Shown here piece by piece: positions 1-7,455 of a stretch of DNA of 64,000 nucleotides (position 1 is its first letter; each line of letters opens with the position of its first letter). The translations under genes were made by a program, and so were the position numbers. Under the pieces are notes generated by a model. It searched no databases. It was not told where the DNA came from and was given only the letters and a program-made list of their open reading frames with translations. This stretch comes from JAGXKT01 sp964531695 (lineage in GTDB: Bacteria; Planctomycetota; Phycisphaerae; SM23-33): assembly GCA_964531695.1 (NCBI GenBank), contig CAZHEH010000015.1, forward strand, positions 1 to 64,000. The letters are read 5' to 3'.

Positions 1-519
1 GCAAAGGCCGTAGAGAAAGCGATAGGCGACATTGGTAAATGGCTTATAACCCAACCAGCGACGATCACACAGGGAATGTGGGGCAAGGGTGCATGGGCAA
101 TGTACATGAAGGTATTGAGGGACAAGGGGAAAAAGGAAGCAAAGGACTGGCTCAAACGCAAGATCGAAAAGCACCTAAAGGGCAAGCAGCTGATTACCGC
201 TGATGCTGGAGATGTCGTATATACCAAGAAGCAACAGGCGCGCGCCGGCAAGAAGGCCTGTGAGTCGCGCTCCGCCAAGCTGGTCATAATCTTCAGTCCA
301 GACGACGACAGCTTTGAGGCAGTGACAATGGGGGTGACTGGCGAACTCACAAATGATGTGTTCCGTAACCCGAAGGGACACAAGAGTTGCTGCAATCCGA
401 AGCACTTCACTACCGTACTGAGGGGACAGCTGATATGGGAGGAACACAACTGGTGGTTCTGGCCAACGACCTATAGCGTTGGCGGCGTCAAGAACGTTAA
501 GGTGGAGTCCTCTGATTGA
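1..519 (+). CDS. C-terminal part of an unidentified protein (5' end outside window)
   Basis: The reading frame is open from the first base, so only the C-terminal 172 residues are visible; the internal ATG at 76 need not be the start. The visible part is rich in Lys in its first half (several KK and KR pairs), then has a mixed beta-like stretch (KLVIIFSP) and a Trp-rich end (EEHNWWFWP). There are paired cysteines (SCC). I do not recognise a family. Codon use and base composition are AT-richer than the rest of the window, as in the lipoprotein gene that follows. It could be the toxin-like tail of a larger secreted protein, but nothing seen proves that. Confidence 0.55.
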   Translation, partial: AKAVEKAIGDIGKWLITQPATITQGMWGKGAWAMYMKVLRDKGKKEAKDWLKRKIEKHLKGKQLITADAGDVVYTKKQQARAGKKACESRSAKLVIIFSPDDDSFEAVTMGVTGELTNDVFRNPKGHKSCCNPKHFTTVLRGQLIWEEHNWWFWPTTYSVGGVKNVKVESSD

Positions 520-574
520 CTATTGCATAGTGAGTAACCACCCGTTTACCGGTGGTTATTCGGGGAGCATCGTA

Positions 575-1366
575 ATGAATAGAGCGGCCATCTGTATCTT
601 CGCGATGTGGTGTCTCGTTATCGGTGGCTGTGTGACGGCGGTGACGCGCGTGGCGGAGCTTGAGAACACTGGAGGAGTACCGCTGCCACGTCCGGGTGCG
701 TACGAGGAGGCGGGCGTATCTGTAGGTAAACTGCAGTTGACGCACCTGCCGGAGGCCTGGGAAGTGAGCGGCATTGCGTACGGACCACAGGCAGAACGCG
801 ACCAGCGAACGGTCCGCATGCAGGTGCAAGGCATACCGGGTGCACCGGCCGTCGGGTGTTTGCTGGTACCACCGCTGGACGGCAACCGCGTAAGCCGGTC
901 CGAAGTGCTGCGTGTGCTTAGGAGGTTTGTGTACGGCGTATCGCCGGAACCGTGGGCGGAGAAGTATCTGAAGCAGTATTCGACCGACCGGGAGTTTGCC
1001 CTGGCTGCCTCTGCATTGACTGCTGGTGACCCGGCCGGCCGTGTGCAGGGCACATCAGAAGCAGAGTTGTTTGCTTTCATTACAAGCCGGCTTGTCAGGG
1101 AGATGCTTGGGAAAGTAGTCCCCGTGCATTTGCGGGCCTCGGACGGGATAGACTGCTTCGTTAGTTGGGGCATGATCCCGCTTGGTGATGGCACGCGAAG
1201 GCCGGAAGCTCGCGTCTGGGCGTTTTCGCCGGCTGCGCACCGGCCGCACGTAGTGCGGCTCAGCTGTTACGGTCTCCCAGCAGGTAAGCGTGCTGAGGGG
1301 CTCGCGCCACTGGCACGGGCGGCTGTCACGATCGCGGGCGGCCTTCGGATCCTGCCAGATCCATGA
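575..1366 (+). CDS. Lipoprotein of unknown function
   Basis: A 263-residue protein beginning MNRAAICIF. The start at 575 is chosen because GGGGAG precedes it and because it gives a short type II signal peptide ending in the lipobox VIGGC (Cys about residue 19). The open frame continues upstream to 479, but that extension would bury the signal. After the lipobox comes a Pro/Gly-rich linker and a soluble domain with no motif I recognise. It lies 55 bp after the preceding partial gene on the same strand and shares its lower GC, so the two were probably acquired together. A toxin/immunity relationship is possible but unsupported by any motif. Confidence 0.6.
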   Translation: MNRAAICIFAMWCLVIGGCVTAVTRVAELENTGGVPLPRPGAYEEAGVSVGKLQLTHLPEAWEVSGIAYGPQAERDQRTVRMQVQGIPGAPAVGCLLVPPLDGNRVSRSEVLRVLRRFVYGVSPEPWAEKYLKQYSTDREFALAASALTAGDPAGRVQGTSEAELFAFITSRLVREMLGKVVPVHLRASDGIDCFVSWGMIPLGDGTRRPEARVWAFSPAAHRPHVVRLSCYGLPAGKRAEGLAPLARAAVTIAGGLRILPDP

Positions 1367-1411
1367 GCAGGTCAACTGTGGTTCTGCTGACACAATACAC
1401 AATTGCGGACC

Positions 1412-1489
1412 GAAGGCGCCATCGACGACGCTCGCATCTACTCCCGGGCCCTGTCGGCCGAGGAGGTGGCCGTCCTGGCCGGGGGGAAC
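1412..1489 (+). pseudogene. Remnant: C-terminal tail of a LamG-domain protein
   Basis: In one frame the DNA encodes EGAIDDARIYSRALSAEEV followed by AVLAGG, the characteristic last strand and helix of LamG/concanavalin-A-like lectin domains in planctomycete secreted proteins. There is no start codon or upstream lectin sequence: directly before it lies AT-richer DNA belonging to another gene. After it the frame runs into repeat-like sequence. I read it as the 3' end of a LamG gene whose body was lost or displaced when the 1-1400 segment arrived. Confidence 0.6.
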
Positions 1490-1835
1490 AGCCCTTCGAC
1501 TCACTTCCCTACGACTCACTCCGTTCGCTCAGGGCGGGCGTTCGCTCAGGACTTGGCGCCTACGACCCGCCTGCGCCTGGCGGCTTCGGCGGGACAGCCG
1601 TCACGGCCGTGGTGGACAAGCCCGCCCTCGCTACAAACACCATCGTACTGAGTTTGTCCAAGAGCATCCGGCCCGAGGGGGCCGGCAAGCGGTTGGCGGC
1701 ATGCCCCGGCGTGTCCTCGCGCCCGTGGAGGGCAGAGACGGCATTGGCGCCGGTGGCGGCGACGCCGGTAACGCCCGGCCCTTCGACAATCCCGAAGGGA
1801 TGCGAGCGTTCCAGGCCGGGGCCAAGCCCCGGCCG
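1490..1835. other. Gene-free stretch with CTTCGACT...CGCTCAGG repeats and a hairpin
   Basis: No convincing gene. At 1491-1556 there are degenerate direct repeats of the type TTCGACTCACT and GTTCGCTCAGG, the latter occurring twice (about 1523 and 1543). At 1814-1834 a perfect inverted repeat (GGCCGGGGC/GCCCCGGCC) sits immediately after the stop codon of the minus-strand cupin gene and could act as its terminator or mRNA end, though no T-run follows. Confidence 0.45.
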
Positions 1836-2342
1836 CTACTCTGCCGTCAGGGCTTCGATGAGCCCGGCGAACGTCGGGTAGCTCGCCAGCAGCTCTCGGC
1901 GGTCCGCTCCTTCGTAGTCCGCGAACTCGAAGCCGGGCGCCACCGTCGTCCCCATCAGGGCGAACGCGCCTCCCGTCGCCAGGCGGGCGCCCTGCCAGCT
2001 CCCGCCGGGCGCGACCACCTGGGGGCGCTGGCCCTGTGCGATGTCGTTGCCGATGCGGAGGAGCTCTCCGGTCCCATCGGGATGCAGTTGCAGCATCTCC
2101 ACGGGATCGCCCAGGTAGAAGTGGAATACCTCGTCGCCCGGAAGACGGTGCAATGCGGAAAACGTGTCCGCGGTGAGCAGGTAGAATATGGCCGTGGAGG
2201 CGTTACGGGCCGCCCCGTACGACGCGGGCAGATCGGCGGGGGGGATCTCCAGTTCCGAGCGGTATGTCTCTCGGTAGTATCCGCCCTCGCCCGGCAGCGG
2301 CGCCAGTTGCAGGGCCGCGATGATTGCCTCCGCACTGTCCAT
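1836..2342 (-). CDS. Cupin_5 (DUF985) family protein
   Basis: 168 residues, full length for the family. It carries the expected landmarks in order: an N-terminal helix, GGYYRETYRS, STAIFYLLT, the metal-site segment ALHRLPGDEVFHFYLGDPVEM, then VVAPGGSWQGA and GFEFADYEGAD near the C-terminus. Members are RmlC-like beta-barrel proteins, usually of unknown substrate. The gene stands alone on the minus strand, diverging from the MsrB lipoprotein gene. A stable hairpin lies just beyond its stop codon. Family assignment is firm; biochemical role is not known. Confidence 0.85.
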   Translation of the reverse strand: MDSAEAIIAALQLAPLPGEGGYYRETYRSELEIPPADLPASYGAARNASTAIFYLLTADTFSALHRLPGDEVFHFYLGDPVEMLQLHPDGTGELLRIGNDIAQGQRPQVVAPGGSWQGARLATGGAFALMGTTVAPGFEFADYEGADRRELLASYPTFAGLIEALTAE

Positions 2343-2506
2343 GGGTATCTCCTGCGGTTCGTGTCAGATCGTGATGGTCGTTCCCCCGCCGGACGGGCAG
2401 CATGCGCCGCCGGCGCCCTCCCGTCAACACGCTTGCCCGGCCGACACTCCGGGGAACGGCCGTCCCGGCGCCTATGATTGTGTAGACGCTCAACGGCACG
2501 CCAGCC

Positions 2507-3061
2507 ATGCGCACGCACACCGAACAACCAACGCGCGACGCGACATTCCGCCCATCGGCCATAGGGCCGCTGTTTCTGCGGGCGGCGCTGCTTCCGGCCG
2601 TGCTGGCGTTGGCGGGCTGCGACGGCGAAAACGAGGAGACGATGAGCCCACAGAACGAGATCGAGCGCGAGGTCGTCAAGACGGACCAGGAATGGCGCGA
2701 CCAGCTCACGAAGATGCAGTATCGCGTGACGCGTCGCGGACACACGGAGCGGGCCTTCACCGGCGAGTATTGGGACGAAACCGCCGACGGACTGTACCGT
2801 TGCGTCTGCTGCGGGCAGCCGCTGTTCGACAGCGAGACGAAGTTCAAGTCGGGCACCGGCTGGCCGAGCTTCTACGAGCCCGTCGCCGACGGCCACGTCG
2901 AGGAGCGCACCGACGCGGACGGCCGCCGGAAGGAGGTGCTGTGCAACCGCTGCGGGGCCCACCTCGGGCACGTGTTCCGCGACGGCCCGGAGCCGACCGG
3001 CCTGCGGTACTGCATCAACTCGGCCGCGTTGCAGCTCGACCGGCGCGAGCCCCATGACTGA
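2507..3061 (+). CDS. msrB: Peptide-methionine (R)-S-oxide reductase, lipoprotein form
   Basis: Reduces methionine-R-sulfoxide in proteins. The 184-residue product has a signal peptide with lipobox LALAGC (Cys38), so it should be anchored outside the cytoplasmic membrane. The MsrB fold follows: zinc-binding pairs C99/C102 and C146/C149, the SGTGWPSF motif, GHVFRDGP, and the catalytic Cys169 in RYCINSAAL. An extra Cys (C101) lies between the first zinc pair. The fusion of MsrB to a lipoprotein signal is less common than the cytoplasmic form and suggests repair of exported proteins. It converges on the encapsulin operon. Confidence 0.93.
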   Translation: MRTHTEQPTRDATFRPSAIGPLFLRAALLPAVLALAGCDGENEETMSPQNEIEREVVKTDQEWRDQLTKMQYRVTRRGHTERAFTGEYWDETADGLYRCVCCGQPLFDSETKFKSGTGWPSFYEPVADGHVEERTDADGRRKEVLCNRCGAHLGHVFRDGPEPTGLRYCINSAALQLDRREPHD

Positions 3062-3154
3062 CGGTGACTCCCTGTATCGCGAGGGGAGCCGCTATCCAAG
3101 GCGCGGCGGACAGATGATCCGCCGCGCTCTCTTTGACACTCCGGGCGCCGCCGG

Positions 3155-3203
3155 GAGAGAAAGCGGGCCCGGCGCGGCTCGAAGCCGGCACCGGGCCTGC
3201 TTG
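3155..3203 (-). terminator. Terminator of the encapsulin operon
   Basis: A long GC-rich hairpin (arms about 3162-3180 and 3183-3202, loop around TCGA) is followed on the minus strand by TTTCTCT. It lies 62 bp past the encapsulin stop codon and between convergent genes, so it may serve msrB as well. Confidence 0.6.
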
Positions 3204-3264
3204 TAGGGACGCACGCGCCGCAGTGCGGGTCGTGCGCCGCGCGGCTTTCAAGTTGAGCGGGCCG

Positions 3265-4077
3265 CTACCGGCCCGCCTTCTTCAGCAACACGGCCGCTCG
3301 GGGCTCCAGCACTCGGAAGGTGAACGACTCGGCCAGGAACAACTCGACGTTCGACTTGTCGTGCGACTCATAGCCGAGCGACAGGTCCTGTCCGACGGCA
3401 AGTTCGAAGTCGCCGCCCCGCGTCGAGAGCACCACGCCGCCGTCCAGAACGTCGGTCATCAGCACGTCGCCGCCGGCAAGGATGTCGTCGATCGCCTTGC
3501 GCGGAGGGTAGCCGTGTCCGGCCGACTGCGCCAGCGTGTAGTACGCGTCGGGGCTCAGCACGAGCGCGTACGGCCCGCCGATGCCGGACAGGGACATCGC
3601 CTTGACGGCATCCGCCACGGCCTGCGGGAACTTCTCGACGTCCTTGGGCAGCGTGACGGCCTTCTGCGACGCCGCCTTGCAGATGCCCTCGATATTGCCC
3701 TGGCTGAAGCCGTTGAAGATCGCGTCGTCCTCGAACTTCGCGGCCGCGGCGGCCGTCTGCTCCAGGGCGTCCACGTCCGCGTCGGCGGCGCCGCGCGTGA
3801 TGTTGTCCAGCTCCCACTGCGACAAGCTGAACTGCGCGCGGATCTCGACGGCGGGCAGGAACTCCCGCACGCCCCACCCGATGCCGCCGGCCTTCGTCTT
3901 GGTGGCCTTCAGTCGCCCGAGGTTCACGCCGGGGAACTCCCAGCCGTGCGGGCCGGAGAAGTCCACGACCTTGCGCCCGGTCAGCACGCGCTTCAGCACG
4001 TCGGTGGCCACCTCGTCCAGCTCGGACCAGGCCTGGTCGGTGATGGGGGCGACGTCTCGTCGGAGGATACTCGGCAT
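3265..4077 (-). CDS. Encapsulin shell protein (family 1, linocin M18-like)
   Basis: 270 residues, the normal length for the HK97-fold encapsulin shell protomer. Recognisable segments are the N-terminal helix LRRDVAPITDQAWSELDEVA, then GRKVVDFSGPHGWEFPGVNLG, the E-loop region WGVREFLPAVEIRAQFSLSQWEL, the P-domain with DDAIFNGF and GPYALVLSPDAYYTL, and the A-domain with GGVVLSTRGGDFELAVGQDLSLGYE. It self-assembles into a protein nanocompartment in the cytoplasm. It starts 3 bp after the stop codon of the ferritin-like cargo gene, so shell and cargo are co-transcribed. Identification is very secure. Confidence 0.96.
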   Translation of the reverse strand: MPSILRRDVAPITDQAWSELDEVATDVLKRVLTGRKVVDFSGPHGWEFPGVNLGRLKATKTKAGGIGWGVREFLPAVEIRAQFSLSQWELDNITRGAADADVDALEQTAAAAAKFEDDAIFNGFSQGNIEGICKAASQKAVTLPKDVEKFPQAVADAVKAMSLSGIGGPYALVLSPDAYYTLAQSAGHGYPPRKAIDDILAGGDVLMTDVLDGGVVLSTRGGDFELAVGQDLSLGYESHDKSNVELFLAESFTFRVLEPRAAVLLKKAGR

Positions 4078-4080
4078 TGC

Positions 4081-4458
4081 TTATGCTCCCTTCTTCATGG
4101 AACCGATGTTCAGGCCGCCGGCCGAAGATTGCCCGCCGGAGGCCGACTCGCCGCCGCCCTCTTCCTCGGATTCCTCGATCTCCGTGATCGGGGCCGAGGT
4201 GAACAGGTACGTCCGCATGTTCTCGTCGATCGCGGGCATGGTGCGGCGCAGCCATTCCAGCGCCATCATCGCGTGCTCGATCTCCTCGTTTCGGTTGTGG
4301 ATCAACACCGCGGCGAGGTCCGGGCTGTTGCTGGCGGCCGCCCGCTCGTTGTACCAGGCGACGGCCTCCAGCTCCTCGATGACGGTCTCGAACGCCCGCC
4401 GCTGCTCGATGACCTCGGCCGGGAGCTGGTCTCTCGGTTCGTGTTCCGTTAATGGCAT
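4081..4458 (-). CDS. Encapsulated ferritin-like protein (EncFtn) with cargo-loading peptide
   Basis: 125 residues. Two helices carry the ferroxidase-site residues in EncFtn spacing: E29 in EELEAVAWYNERA, and E59 and H62 in HNRNEEIEHAMMALEWLRR. An acidic, Gly/Ser-rich linker (residues about 92-113) leads to the C-terminal encapsulation signal GGLNIGSMKKGA, which matches the known cargo-loading pattern. EncFtn proteins form decamers that oxidise Fe(II) and mineralise iron inside the shell. The start has AAGGAG eight bases upstream. It is the first gene of a two-gene operon with encapsulin, so this is an iron-storage or oxidative-stress compartment. Confidence 0.95.
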   Translation of the reverse strand: MPLTEHEPRDQLPAEVIEQRRAFETVIEELEAVAWYNERAAASNSPDLAAVLIHNRNEEIEHAMMALEWLRRTMPAIDENMRTYLFTSAPITEIEESEEEGGGESASGGQSSAGGLNIGSMKKGA

Positions 4459-4614
4459 TGCTCACATCTCCTTATGGGCAGGTACGTTTGAGGGAATGCA
4501 CAGAAGTCTATGCGTGCGGCCGGGAGGTTTCAATCCGCGGCGCCCGGCGCAACGCACGCTGCCGTGTCGGCCGGGGTCGCTGGGGTAACGGCCGGCCCCT
4601 CGCTGCGCGTCGGC

Positions 4615-4800
4615 CTACGGCTTGCCGGGCGTTTCGCGCGTCCGGTCGGCCTCATATCGGCAGCACTTGTCGCCCGCACGGCCGCAGCATTGGCCGAAGC
4701 GGAGCCCGCTGCCGCAGGGGCACGGGTTCCAGCTATGGTACTTCTTGCAATCCGCGCGGACGCCGGTTTTCGGGTGCAGTTCGCGATGGTCGGCAGTCAT
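4615..4800 (-). CDS. SEC-C motif mini-protein
   Basis: 61 residues containing WNPCPCGSGLRFGQCCG, the SEC-C zinc-binding motif (CPCGSGxxFxxCC) found at the C-termini of SecA and in many small proteins. Four additional cysteines or histidines lie around it (YHS before, KCC after). Nothing else is present, so it is a stand-alone zinc ribbon. An AAGGAA sequence precedes the ATG. It sits between the encapsulin operon and a DUF2617-like gene, all on the minus strand. Role unknown. Confidence 0.7.
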   Translation of the reverse strand: MTADHRELHPKTGVRADCKKYHSWNPCPCGSGLRFGQCCGRAGDKCCRYEADRTRETPGKP

Positions 4801-4880
4801 GGCTTGGTTCCTTCGGTAAGGATGCGACCCGTTTGCCCAATTGTAGGCGCAGCCGGCGGCCGGGAACCCGGAAAGGCGGC

Positions 4881-5423
4881 TCAGCTCAACTCGAAGACCG
4901 ATTGGGTCTTGACCACGGCCAGGTCGGCCGGGAAGGCGTGGAAGGCGAAGACGTGGAGCTGGTTGGGCTTGGCGTCGTAGTCGATGTAGCTGAACGGGAT
5001 GAGCGAGCGGCTGCGCCAGTACGGGAACGGCACGAACAGCCCTCGACGGCTGCCCAGCCGCGCCAGTTCGCGGTGCGTCTGGGCGTAGACCTCGGGGCTC
5101 ATCCGCTCGAGCTGGAAGTTCATCAGGTAGTTCACGTCATCGGTGCGGCGGCGCTCGTGGTCCCGCTCGCCGCGGAAGGGCATATCGAGCAGCAGCCCGC
5201 GCTCGGGCAATTCCGCGTCGGTATCCGCGATGACCTGCAGCAGGGCCGAGTCGCCCCGGTAGAAGCCGATGACGTGGGTGCAGCCGGTGACCCAGATCTG
5301 GGCCTCGTAGCCCTGCTTGACGACGTGGCAGTCGTGGTCGATCTGGAACAGCTCCGGGTGCAGCGCCCGCTCGTAAAGCAAGAACCGCAACGACCCCACT
5401 GTCTGCTTCTGGCCGATTGCCAT
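4881..5423 (-). CDS. DUF2617-like protein of unknown function
   Basis: 180 residues from the start MAIGQKQTVGS; the longer open frame upstream encodes low-complexity sequence and is not credible. The C-terminal half has the pattern LIPFSYIDYDAKPNQLHVFAFHAFP followed by VVKTQSVFEL, which I recall from DUF2617 proteins of planctomycetes and actinobacteria; the match is from memory. No signal peptide or catalytic motif is seen. A good promoter (-35 TTGCCC, 16-bp spacer, -10 TATAAT) lies about 50 bp upstream. Confidence 0.7.
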   Translation of the reverse strand: MAIGQKQTVGSLRFLLYERALHPELFQIDHDCHVVKQGYEAQIWVTGCTHVIGFYRGDSALLQVIADTDAELPERGLLLDMPFRGERDHERRRTDDVNYLMNFQLERMSPEVYAQTHRELARLGSRRGLFVPFPYWRSRSLIPFSYIDYDAKPNQLHVFAFHAFPADLAVVKTQSVFELS

Positions 5424-5475
5424 GGACCGTCTCCGAGGGGGAGCCCGCACGGGCAACCCTCCTCTCACGGGTGCC

Positions 5476-5503
5476 ATTATACACCCCCCGGCCGTGCGGG
5501 CAA
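5476..5503 (-). promoter_or_regulatory. Sigma-70-type promoter for the DUF2617-like gene
   Basis: On the minus strand TTGCCC (5503-5498) and a perfect TATAAT (5481-5476) are separated by 16 bp. Transcription would begin near 5469, giving a leader of about 45 bases before the ATG at 5423. The AT-rich hexamer stands out in otherwise very GC-rich DNA. Confidence 0.55.
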
Positions 5504-5721
5504 TGCCCCCGACGGCGCGATTCCGCCGGGCCCCGTGGCCGCAACGGGGCTCGGGGGTCTGTGGGGGCGAATGGCGCGCGGGCGCCAGCGGGGCCGCGCC
5601 AACCGACGGACGGTGTGAATGCCGGCGCGAGAAAGGCGCCGGAGCCCTTTTCCTGCCGATTGACCCATCGGCCCCCTTCAACCGGCCCTCGCCGGCCAAC
5701 GGGTTCGGCGCGGCGGGCGAG

Positions 5722-6411
5722 TCAACGAGAAGCGTAGCGGCGCAGCTCGTCCCGGAAGGTTCCGACGAGGTAGCTGTGGAAAGTCGGTCCGGGGCAGAGC
5801 GTGGCGGCCGCGGGCGCGTCGCAATGCCCGATGACGCGGTGCGGCGGGATGCCGTGGCGGTCGCACAGATAGCGGATGAGCCGGCGCAGCGAGGCCAGTT
5901 GCGCCCGGCTGGGCATGCCGTCGCAGAAATCGCCCACCAGGCAGATGCCGATGCCGTGCTCGTTGTACTCGTTGTCCGGCGTGCCGCCGGTGTGGGCGCC
6001 CCACTTCTGCTTGACCCAGCGCGAGCCGACCTCGACTTGCCCGTCCGGGCCGCCGCGGCCGTTGTCGATCACGAAGTGGTAGCCCAGCTCGTCGAAGTTG
6101 TTCGGCGGGGCGCGGTGGATGCGGTCGAACTCGGCCGCGTTGCCGGTGTCCGTCGCGCTGTGGTGCACGACGATGTACCGCCACTCCCGCGACCCGCGGA
6201 CCTTGCCCCACGCGGCCGGGCCGGTCTGGGCCGGCCGCTCGGGCGTCCGGCGCCCGGCCGGGCGCTGCCACGGGCCGGCGTGAGGGCCGGTCGACAGATC
6301 CAGCCGATGCATCGTCACACGGTTCCGCGATGCCTGCTCCTGCGGGCACCCGACGATCGCCAGGCAAAGAACCGCCAGAAATGCCGCCGCTGCTTTCCGT
6401 CCGCCATCCAT
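5722..6411 (-). CDS. N-acetylmuramoyl-L-alanine amidase, lipoprotein
   Basis: Cleaves the amide bond between muramic acid and the stem peptide. 229 residues starting MDGGRKAAAAFLAV, with lipobox AIVGC (Cys22). After a Pro/Arg-rich linker the Amidase_2/PGRP domain spans about residues 75-225: WRYIVVHHSATDTGNAAEFD (first zinc His), LGYHFVIDNG, WGAHTGG, HGIGICLVGDF, and the second zinc site VIGHCDAPAAATLCPG. The later Cys in LCPGP matches the conserved C-terminal ligand. It is the last gene of a minus-strand run starting with the DUF6785-like gene. Likely periplasmic peptidoglycan recycling or remodelling. Confidence 0.9.
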   Translation of the reverse strand: MDGGRKAAAAFLAVLCLAIVGCPQEQASRNRVTMHRLDLSTGPHAGPWQRPAGRRTPERPAQTGPAAWGKVRGSREWRYIVVHHSATDTGNAAEFDRIHRAPPNNFDELGYHFVIDNGRGGPDGQVEVGSRWVKQKWGAHTGGTPDNEYNEHGIGICLVGDFCDGMPSRAQLASLRRLIRYLCDRHGIPPHRVIGHCDAPAAATLCPGPTFHSYLVGTFRDELRRYASR

Positions 6412-6479
6412 GGTTTCACCCGTCGCTGTTGTCCTCTCGACGCGCCGCCCACTCCCGAGCGGCCTTCGGGCAGGTCCGC

Positions 6480-7298
6480 CTAATGACGTATCGGCCGGGT
6501 CCCCGCCGCTTCTTTGAACTCGCCGAGAGATTCCATCGCTTCCAGATGCTCCCGTGTAACCGATGCCTCGCCGCCGATCAAGAACGTGGGAAAACCCCCC
6601 TTCGCGGACAGCGTTGCAAGCTCCGCGTCGGGCGTGACGACGATGGGCAGCGGGTCGAATTCGCGGCGGCGACTCGCGATCACCGGGGGCAGGCCGGGCT
6701 TGTCGGACCGCATGTGGAGAACGGGCAGGTCGGTATGCAGGGCCCGCGCCGCGCGGCGTTGGGCCTCGTACTCGGCCTCCGGGCCGACCCAGAACAACGC
6801 GACATCGAAGCCCTCGCCGCGCAGCGTCGGCAACAGGTCGCGCAGCACGGGCAGCGCGGAATCCTCCGACAGGAAGCGGGCGTCGAGCAGGCACGCCTCC
6901 CGGCCGGGAGCGACGAGCCACACCATGGCCTCGGCTTGACAGAAGGCCAAGCGGCCGTACGGCGCGCCGATCACCTCGACGTGATGAGGTCCGGGAGACG
7001 ACCCGTGCATCCGCGCGAGCATTCGGCGGCCGCTCGAATAGACGGCACGAAGCCCTCCGTTGCGCGACATCGCCGCCGGGCCGGTCTTGCCCGGATGCGG
7101 CGGCTCGAAGTACCCGGCTACATAGCCCGGACGGGCAGCCAGCGCGTCCGGCAACGTCACGGACGAAAGGGGCCCTCGGGAGAGCCCCGCGACGGCTCCC
7201 GCGCACAGCCCGGCCGTGGCGAAGCCCGCCGCCGCCATGATGGCCAGCAGCAGCCACCGGCTCAGGAAGCCCACGATCTCGCGTGTCTGCTCGGTCAC
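6480..7298 (-). CDS. Membrane-anchored protein of unknown function
   Basis: 272 residues if started at GTG 7298, which has GAAGGAAG directly upstream and follows the stop of the preceding small ORF by 7 bp. A single N-terminal membrane segment (about residues 12-38, FLSRWLLLAIMAAAGFATAG) is followed by an exported domain. The C-terminal part (VALFWVGPEAE and GGFPTFLIGGEASVTREHLEAM) vaguely recalls a thioredoxin-fold protein, but no CxxC motif is present, so I do not assign a redox role. It lies upstream of the lipoprotein amidase. Confidence 0.6.
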   Translation of the reverse strand: MTEQTREIVGFLSRWLLLAIMAAAGFATAGLCAGAVAGLSRGPLSSVTLPDALAARPGYVAGYFEPPHPGKTGPAAMSRNGGLRAVYSSGRRMLARMHGSSPGPHHVEVIGAPYGRLAFCQAEAMVWLVAPGREACLLDARFLSEDSALPVLRDLLPTLRGEGFDVALFWVGPEAEYEAQRRAARALHTDLPVLHMRSDKPGLPPVIASRRREFDPLPIVVTPDAELATLSAKGGFPTFLIGGEASVTREHLEAMESLGEFKEAAGTRPIRH

Positions 7299-7305
7299 CT
7301 TCCTT

Positions 7306-7455
7306 CTATCGGTCGATGGGCCACTCCACCACCAAATGCGCTCCCGTCCGGTCGATCTGACGGCACCCGAAGCGCACATTCAGTTCGCGGGCCAGCGCCT
7401 TGTCGCCGGAGGTCGCGGGGCGCGTCGTGATGTTCCGGGCGGGCCTCGGCGTCAT
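7306..7455 (-). CDS. Small ORF, unknown, translationally coupled
   Basis: 49 codons beginning MTPRPARNITTR and ending VVEWPIDR. Its ATG overlaps the stop codon of the zinc-ribbon gene by 4 bp (ATGA), and the following gene begins 7 bp after its stop, which is the spacing used throughout this genome's operons. It contains an RFGCRQI segment but no recognised motif. It may be a real small protein; the evidence is positional only. Confidence 0.4.
   Translation of the reverse strand: MTPRPARNITTRPATSGDKALARELNVRFGCRQIDRTGAHLVVEWPIDR

Noticed and set aside
1290..2477. A long plus-strand frame across the cupin gene and LamG remnant
   Set aside because: It crosses unrelated sequence, overlaps the lipoprotein end and the opposite-strand cupin, and encodes Arg/Gly-rich low-complexity sequence.
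6480..7298. Thioredoxin/TlpA-like redox protein
   Set aside because: No CxxC motif is present; only a weak resemblance in FPTFLIGGE.
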